The position numbers were made by a program, and so were the translations under genes. DNA of 64,000 bases from Minicystis rosea (GTDB taxonomy: Bacteria; Myxococcota_A; Polyangia; Polyangiales; Polyangiaceae): positions 11,764,377 to 11,828,376 of the forward strand of contig CP016211.1 of the NCBI GenBank assembly GCA_001931535.1, in the 5' to 3' direction. Positions 60,843 to 64,000 of this stretch are shown here, in pieces. The notes below the pieces were generated by a model. It was not told the origin of the DNA. It searched no databases and saw only the letters and a list, made by a program, of their open reading frames with translations. Each line of letters begins with the position of its first letter. Positions within the stretch are counted from its first letter, which is position 1.

Positions 60843-61223
60843 ATGTCCCTCGATCTCGCTCCCCTCTTCGCCCGCGCCTTCCTCGATGCCGAGGCCGTCC
60901 GCGCCAACGTCGCGCTCGCTGAGGCGCGCGAGCGATCGGGCGGACGCAACTGGGAGATGGTCGTGCCCCCCGAGCCCGATCTCGCCTGGCTCGACGGCAC
61001 GCTGCTGAAGAAGCTCGTCTACTTCTGCGACGCGACGCGAGCGCCGCTCCCTGCCTGTGCCGGCGTCTTCGTCTCCTTCTTCGCCGGCGATCGCCTCTTC
61101 TGCGTCGAAGCCTCCGACGTCATCGCCTTCGCCTGCGAGACCCTCGGCGTCACCGCCGACGAGCTGGTGCGCCGCCACGGCACCGGCGAGGTTCGGCACG
61201 CGCTCGCGCGCCCGCCGTCGTGA
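60843..61223 (+). CDS. Hypothetical protein
   Basis: A 126-residue cytoplasmic protein: MSLDLAPLFARAFLDAEAVR, RNWEMVVPPEPDLAWLDGTL, VYFCDATRAPLPACAGVFVS, RLFCVEASDVIAFACETLGV. It is mixed alpha/beta with five scattered Cys residues and no export signal. No family recognised. It follows the yebC terminator, so it has its own promoter, and is convergent with the SprT-like gene. Confidence 0.6.
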   Translation: MSLDLAPLFARAFLDAEAVRANVALAEARERSGGRNWEMVVPPEPDLAWLDGTLLKKLVYFCDATRAPLPACAGVFVSFFAGDRLFCVEASDVIAFACETLGVTADELVRRHGTGEVRHALARPPS

Positions 61224-61306
61224 TGCGTCACCCCGCGGAGCGAATCGTTTGAGCTCAAACCAATTTCCTCCGCCGTGAAGCGCCCGCGTCGTCAGCCCTG
61301 CCTGCC

Positions 61307-61870
61307 TCAAAATCCAGGCAACCGGAGCTGCTCGGCCTTCCTCGGCTTCGGCTTCTCGTTCTTCTCCACCAGGATCTGCCGGCAGATGCTGGCCTCGCGC
61401 GCGTAGAAGCCGCGCGTGTGCAGCGAGTCGCCGAGCGCGAAGTGGTGATAGTCGAGGTGGTGACAGAGCTCGTGGAGGATGGTGCGGAGGAAGCTCTTCC
61501 ACGCGACCACGCGCGCGTTCACGGCGGTGCGCATCCACACTTGGATCTGCGCGTCCTCCGGCGGCGCCCACGTGTAGAGCCCATGCAGCTCGCTCACGGC
61601 GTCGCGCGGGCGCACGTCGAGGATGTCGAGCTTCACGGGCGGGACCTCGAGATCGAGCACGAGCGCGCGCAGCAGCTTGCGCGCCGTGGCCTGCACCGGC
61701 GCCCGCTCCCCTCCATCGAGCGCCTCGCGCAGCGTGCCCACCAGCGGCCGAATCTTCGCGGCATCGCGCAGCGGGACCGCGACGATCGCATCGCTCGCGC
61801 GGTAGATGCGCTTCTGCGCCGCGCTGAGGCGGTCGTACCAGGCGAAGCGCGGCAGCTTGGGATCCGGCAT
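61307..61870 (-). CDS. SprT-like zinc metallopeptidase-fold protein
   Basis: A 187-residue protein with FLRTILHELCHHLDYHHFAL (HExxH zinc motif, about residues 130-134), followed by LHTRGFYAREASICRQIL. Upstream, YTWAPPEDAQIQVWMRTAVN and VAWKSFLRTILHELCHHLDY follow the SprT/WLM-like order in which a beta-hairpin precedes the zinc helix. The N-terminal half is helical (YDRLSAAQKRIYRASDAIVA). No signal peptide, so probably cytoplasmic; substrate unknown. Translation from the ATG at 61870 avoids an Arg-rich upstream extension. Confidence 0.75.
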   Translation of the reverse strand: MPDPKLPRFAWYDRLSAAQKRIYRASDAIVAVPLRDAAKIRPLVGTLREALDGGERAPVQATARKLLRALVLDLEVPPVKLDILDVRPRDAVSELHGLYTWAPPEDAQIQVWMRTAVNARVVAWKSFLRTILHELCHHLDYHHFALGDSLHTRGFYAREASICRQILVEKNEKPKPRKAEQLRLPGF

Positions 61871-62112
61871 GAAGACGCCGCCGCATGATGACACGGCGCC
61901 GCGCGATCGCGAGCGCCGCCTCCTCCTCCACATGGCAGCCCCATCACGCTCCGCGTGACCTCGGGGCATGCCGGCCTGATTCGCGCCTGCAGCTCGCGCC
62001 TCGGCCGGAAGAGTGCCTTTCATTCCAAGCACATGACCCACATCGGCGGCCCGGTCGCCCCGCTCTGGGCCACGAATGCTGTTGATCGGCCCCGCCGGCG
62101 TCTGTTAGCCAT

Positions 62113-62138
62113 CCATTGAACGAACGATCGTTCATTGG
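62113..62138. promoter_or_regulatory. Near-perfect 26-bp palindrome, probable TetR operator
   Basis: CCATTGAACGA-ACGA-TCGTTCATTGG: 11-bp arms matching at 10 of 11 positions about a 4-bp centre, with GAACGATCGTTC fully palindromic inside. It ends 4 bp before the ATG of the TetR-family gene, the normal place for an autoregulatory site. Confidence 0.75.
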
Positions 62139-62142
62139 AATC

Positions 62143-62805
62143 ATGAGCGCCATGCAACAGCCACGCATGCGGTCGGGAAAGGCCATCCTCCCTCCGTCAG
62201 CGGTGCCCGACGGCACGCGGCGGCGGATCTTGTCGGTGGCTTTGCAGCTCTTCGCGAACGAGGGCTTCCACGGCACGTCCATTCGCGACATCGTCAAGGT
62301 GTTGGAGCTGCAGCCGAGCGCGGTCTATGCGCACTTCCCCTCCAAGGAGCACATCCTCTCGGAGCTGGTTCGCCTCGGCCACGAAGTGCTGGAGCTGGCG
62401 TTGGAGGCGGCGCTTCGCGAAGCGGGCAGCGATCCCATCGAGCGGGTGCGCGCCCTCGTCCGCACCCACGCCGTCCTTCACGCGACGTATCCGCACCTCG
62501 CGGTGGTGGTCAACGAGGAGATCCGTTTCCTCACCCGTGAGCTCGCCGCGCCCGCGCTCGCGCTCCGCGCCCAATCGGCGAGCCTGCTCCGGCAGGTGGT
62601 GGAAGCGGGAATCGCGGCAGGCACGTTCTCGCCTCCCGACACCGCGGCGACCGCAGCGGCCATCTCCGCCATGGGGGTGCGCATCCCTTATTGGTACGAC
62701 GCGACACCCGGCCTCGACATCGAAGCTTTGGCCGAAACCCACGTGGAGCTGGCCCTGCGCATGCTCGGCGCAGCGAAGCCGAAGAAGCCTCCCCGTCGCG
62801 CGTGA
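62143..62805 (+). CDS. TetR/AcrR-family transcriptional regulator
   Basis: A 220-residue regulator. The DNA-binding domain is DGTRRRILSVALQLFANEGF, HGTSIRDIVKVLELQPSAVY, AHFPSKEHILSELV, all canonical. The C-terminal domain resembles the fatty-acid-responsive TetR subgroup (TetR_C with HPHL...VVVNEEIRFL type helix). The ATG at 62143 follows the palindromic operator; a TTG nine codons upstream lies inside it and is less likely. The alpha/beta hydrolase gene starts 61 bp downstream and is the probable regulated gene along with itself. Confidence 0.92.
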   Translation: MSAMQQPRMRSGKAILPPSAVPDGTRRRILSVALQLFANEGFHGTSIRDIVKVLELQPSAVYAHFPSKEHILSELVRLGHEVLELALEAALREAGSDPIERVRALVRTHAVLHATYPHLAVVVNEEIRFLTRELAAPALALRAQSASLLRQVVEAGIAAGTFSPPDTAATAAAISAMGVRIPYWYDATPGLDIEALAETHVELALRMLGAAKPKKPPRRA

Positions 62806-62866
62806 CGCGCGGCCCATCTCCCCGCGATCTCCGGCGTGGCGCCGAGATCGAAAGCGAACGAAGACG

Positions 62867-63706
62867 ATGCCTCACGTACTGGTCGACGGGTGCGAGATTC
62901 ATTATGAGGTCGAGGGCAACGGGGAGCCCGTGCTGCTCCTCCACGGCCTTGGATCGAGCCTGCTCGATTGGGAGCCGCAGGTGGCCGCGCTTGCTCGTCG
63001 ATACACGGTCATCACCCTCGATTTTCGCGGACACGGCCGCTCCGGCAAGCCGCCCGGCCCCTATCGAATCGACATGTTCGCCGCCGACGTGGTTCACGTG
63101 CTCTCGACGCTCGCGCTCGGTCCAGCGCATGTGGTCGGCTTCTCCATGGGTGGGATGGTCGGCTTCCAGCTCGCCGTCGACGCGCCTGCGCTCGTGCGCT
63201 CCTTGGTCGCCGTCAACTGCGCCCCTTCGTTCGTCCCGGAGACGTGGAAGGAGCGAATGGCCATTCTGGGGCGGCGCATCGCGCTCCGCCTCCTCGGCCT
63301 GCGCCGATTGGCCGGCCTCATCGCCGAAAAGAACCTCCCTCGCCCCGATCAAGAGGCCCTCCGCCGCAAGATCGCGGCGCGCATCGGGCAGAACGACGAG
63401 GTGGCTTATCGCGCCGCCACGATGGCCATCCTCGGGTGGTCCGTCGCCGATCGGCTCGGCGAGATTCGGTGTCCGGTGCTCGTGATGACCGGCGATCAGG
63501 ACTACACGCCCGTCGCGAAGAAGCGTGCTTATGCCGCCCGGCTCGCGCGCGCCCGTGTGGCCGTGGTCGCGGGCTCTCGGCACCTCACGCCCATCGAAAA
63601 GCCCGAAGCGTTCAACGACATCTTGCTCGATTTCCTCGCCGAGCAGCGGGCGGCGCCGGACGCGCCCTCCGCGGTCTCGCCTCGTCACGCAGGAGAAGGC
63701 TCATGA
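62867..63706 (+). CDS. Alpha/beta-fold hydrolase
   Basis: A 279-residue cytoplasmic hydrolase. PVLLLHGLGSSLLDWEPQVA (oxyanion HG), VITLDFRGHGRSGKP, nucleophile elbow HVVGFSMGGMVGFQLA (G-x-S-x-G, Ser near 97), acid VLVMTGDQDYTPVA and His in VAGSRHLTPIEKPEAFND. It fits esterase, lactonase or haloperoxidase-like enzymes; the substrate is not determinable. It lies behind the TetR gene and its stop overlaps the next lipoprotein start as ATGA, so three genes form one transcript. Confidence 0.92.
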   Translation: MPHVLVDGCEIHYEVEGNGEPVLLLHGLGSSLLDWEPQVAALARRYTVITLDFRGHGRSGKPPGPYRIDMFAADVVHVLSTLALGPAHVVGFSMGGMVGFQLAVDAPALVRSLVAVNCAPSFVPETWKERMAILGRRIALRLLGLRRLAGLIAEKNLPRPDQEALRRKIAARIGQNDEVAYRAATMAILGWSVADRLGEIRCPVLVMTGDQDYTPVAKKRAYAARLARARVAVVAGSRHLTPIEKPEAFNDILLDFLAEQRAAPDAPSAVSPRHAGEGS

Positions 63707-64000
63707 TGAATGGGATGATGCGTTTGGCGAAGACAGCATGTCTCTCTGCGGCCCTCGCAGGGAGCGCTTGCAAACTGCCGGAGGAGAGCCCGCCGGGCAC
63801 GGGCGGCGGCAGCACGGCCACCACGAGCACCGTCGGCACGGGCGGCGCGACGACGAGCAGCGGTGTCGGCGGCGCGACGACGAGCAGCGGAACAGGCGGC
63901 ACGAACGCGGTCGGCTCACGCTGCGCGGCCTCGCCCGAAGAGGTCTATTGCCCGTACGAGGTGCAGAGTCTCCCGGGCAAGCTCGGCATCATGCGTGATG
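63703..64000 (+). CDS. Lipoprotein with Thr/Ser/Gly linker (partial, runs off the right edge)
   Basis: The visible 99 residues begin MMNGMMRLAKTACLSAALAG-SAC (lipobox AGSAC), then a linker with three copies of the type GTGGATTSSGVGGATTSSGT, then CAASPEEVYCPYEVQSLPGK. The start overlaps the hydrolase stop (ATGA) and has AGGAGAAGG upstream. Linker style matches the lipoproteins at 28451, 41007 and 47327. The globular domain lies beyond the window, so no function can be given. Confidence 0.8.
   Translation, partial: MMNGMMRLAKTACLSAALAGSACKLPEESPPGTGGGSTATTSTVGTGGATTSSGVGGATTSSGTGGTNAVGSRCAASPEEVYCPYEVQSLPGKLGIMRD

Overview
The window is a strongly G+C-rich stretch with dense, mostly G/C-ending codons and short intergenic gaps. 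It looks like chromosome of a myxobacterium, most likely of the Polyangium/Sorangium group. The signs are several lipoproteins with Ser/Thr/Gly low-complexity linkers after the lipobox, a MYXO-CTERM-like protein tail, two Hanks-type Ser/Thr kinases plus an FHA-GAF-PP2C phosphatase, a DUF1592/DUF1552 pair, and many secreted hypotheticals. This assignment is inferred from gene style; no rRNA or tRNA gene is present to confirm it. I saw no tRNA, rRNA, CRISPR array, complete insertion sequence or prophage.

Layout. 0-10 kb: a LuxR-type regulator, small secreted proteins, a coupled matrixin/CAP-domain pair, an MBOAT/SGNH polysaccharide O-acylation pair, and an MHYT-domain histidine kinase whose ATPase domain is in another frame. 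10-16 kb: a TetR regulator, an astacin-like metalloprotease with a CARDB domain, an NTF2-like protein and a lipoprotein of alpha/beta-hydrolase type. 16-26 kb: a BtuF-like protein, acyl carrier protein and fatty acyl-AMP ligase operon, a lipocalin, a HIT protein, a Ser/Thr kinase and PriA. 26-35 kb: membrane proteins, an alkaline-phosphatase-superfamily protein, a probable selenocysteine glutathione peroxidase, a Wza-like export protein, a nucleotide-sugar dehydrogenase and the PP2C phosphatase.

35-45 kb: an ECF sigma / anti-sigma / CpxP-CnrX-like sensor / Spy-like lipoprotein cluster, an outer-membrane beta-barrel, and the DUF1592-DUF1552-lipoprotein operon. 45-57 kb: a tandem DsbA-fold isomerase, an ArsR-AHSA1 pair with a readable promoter and operator, an S9 peptidase, a second kinase, PlsC, and GatB fused to a tRNA-binding OB domain. 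57-64 kb: DUF4336 and VOC proteins, YebC with a clear terminator, an SprT-like protein, and a TetR / alpha-beta hydrolase / lipoprotein run with a palindromic operator.

Most notable are the in-frame TGA at the catalytic position of a glutathione peroxidase (28805-28807) followed by a SECIS-like hairpin; the GatB-OB fusion; a 126-bp element with perfect 16-bp inverted ends whose core recurs 31 kb away; a 29-bp hairpin repeated at two 3' gene ends; and the sigma/anti-sigma/periplasmic-sensor cluster reminiscent of CnrYXH.
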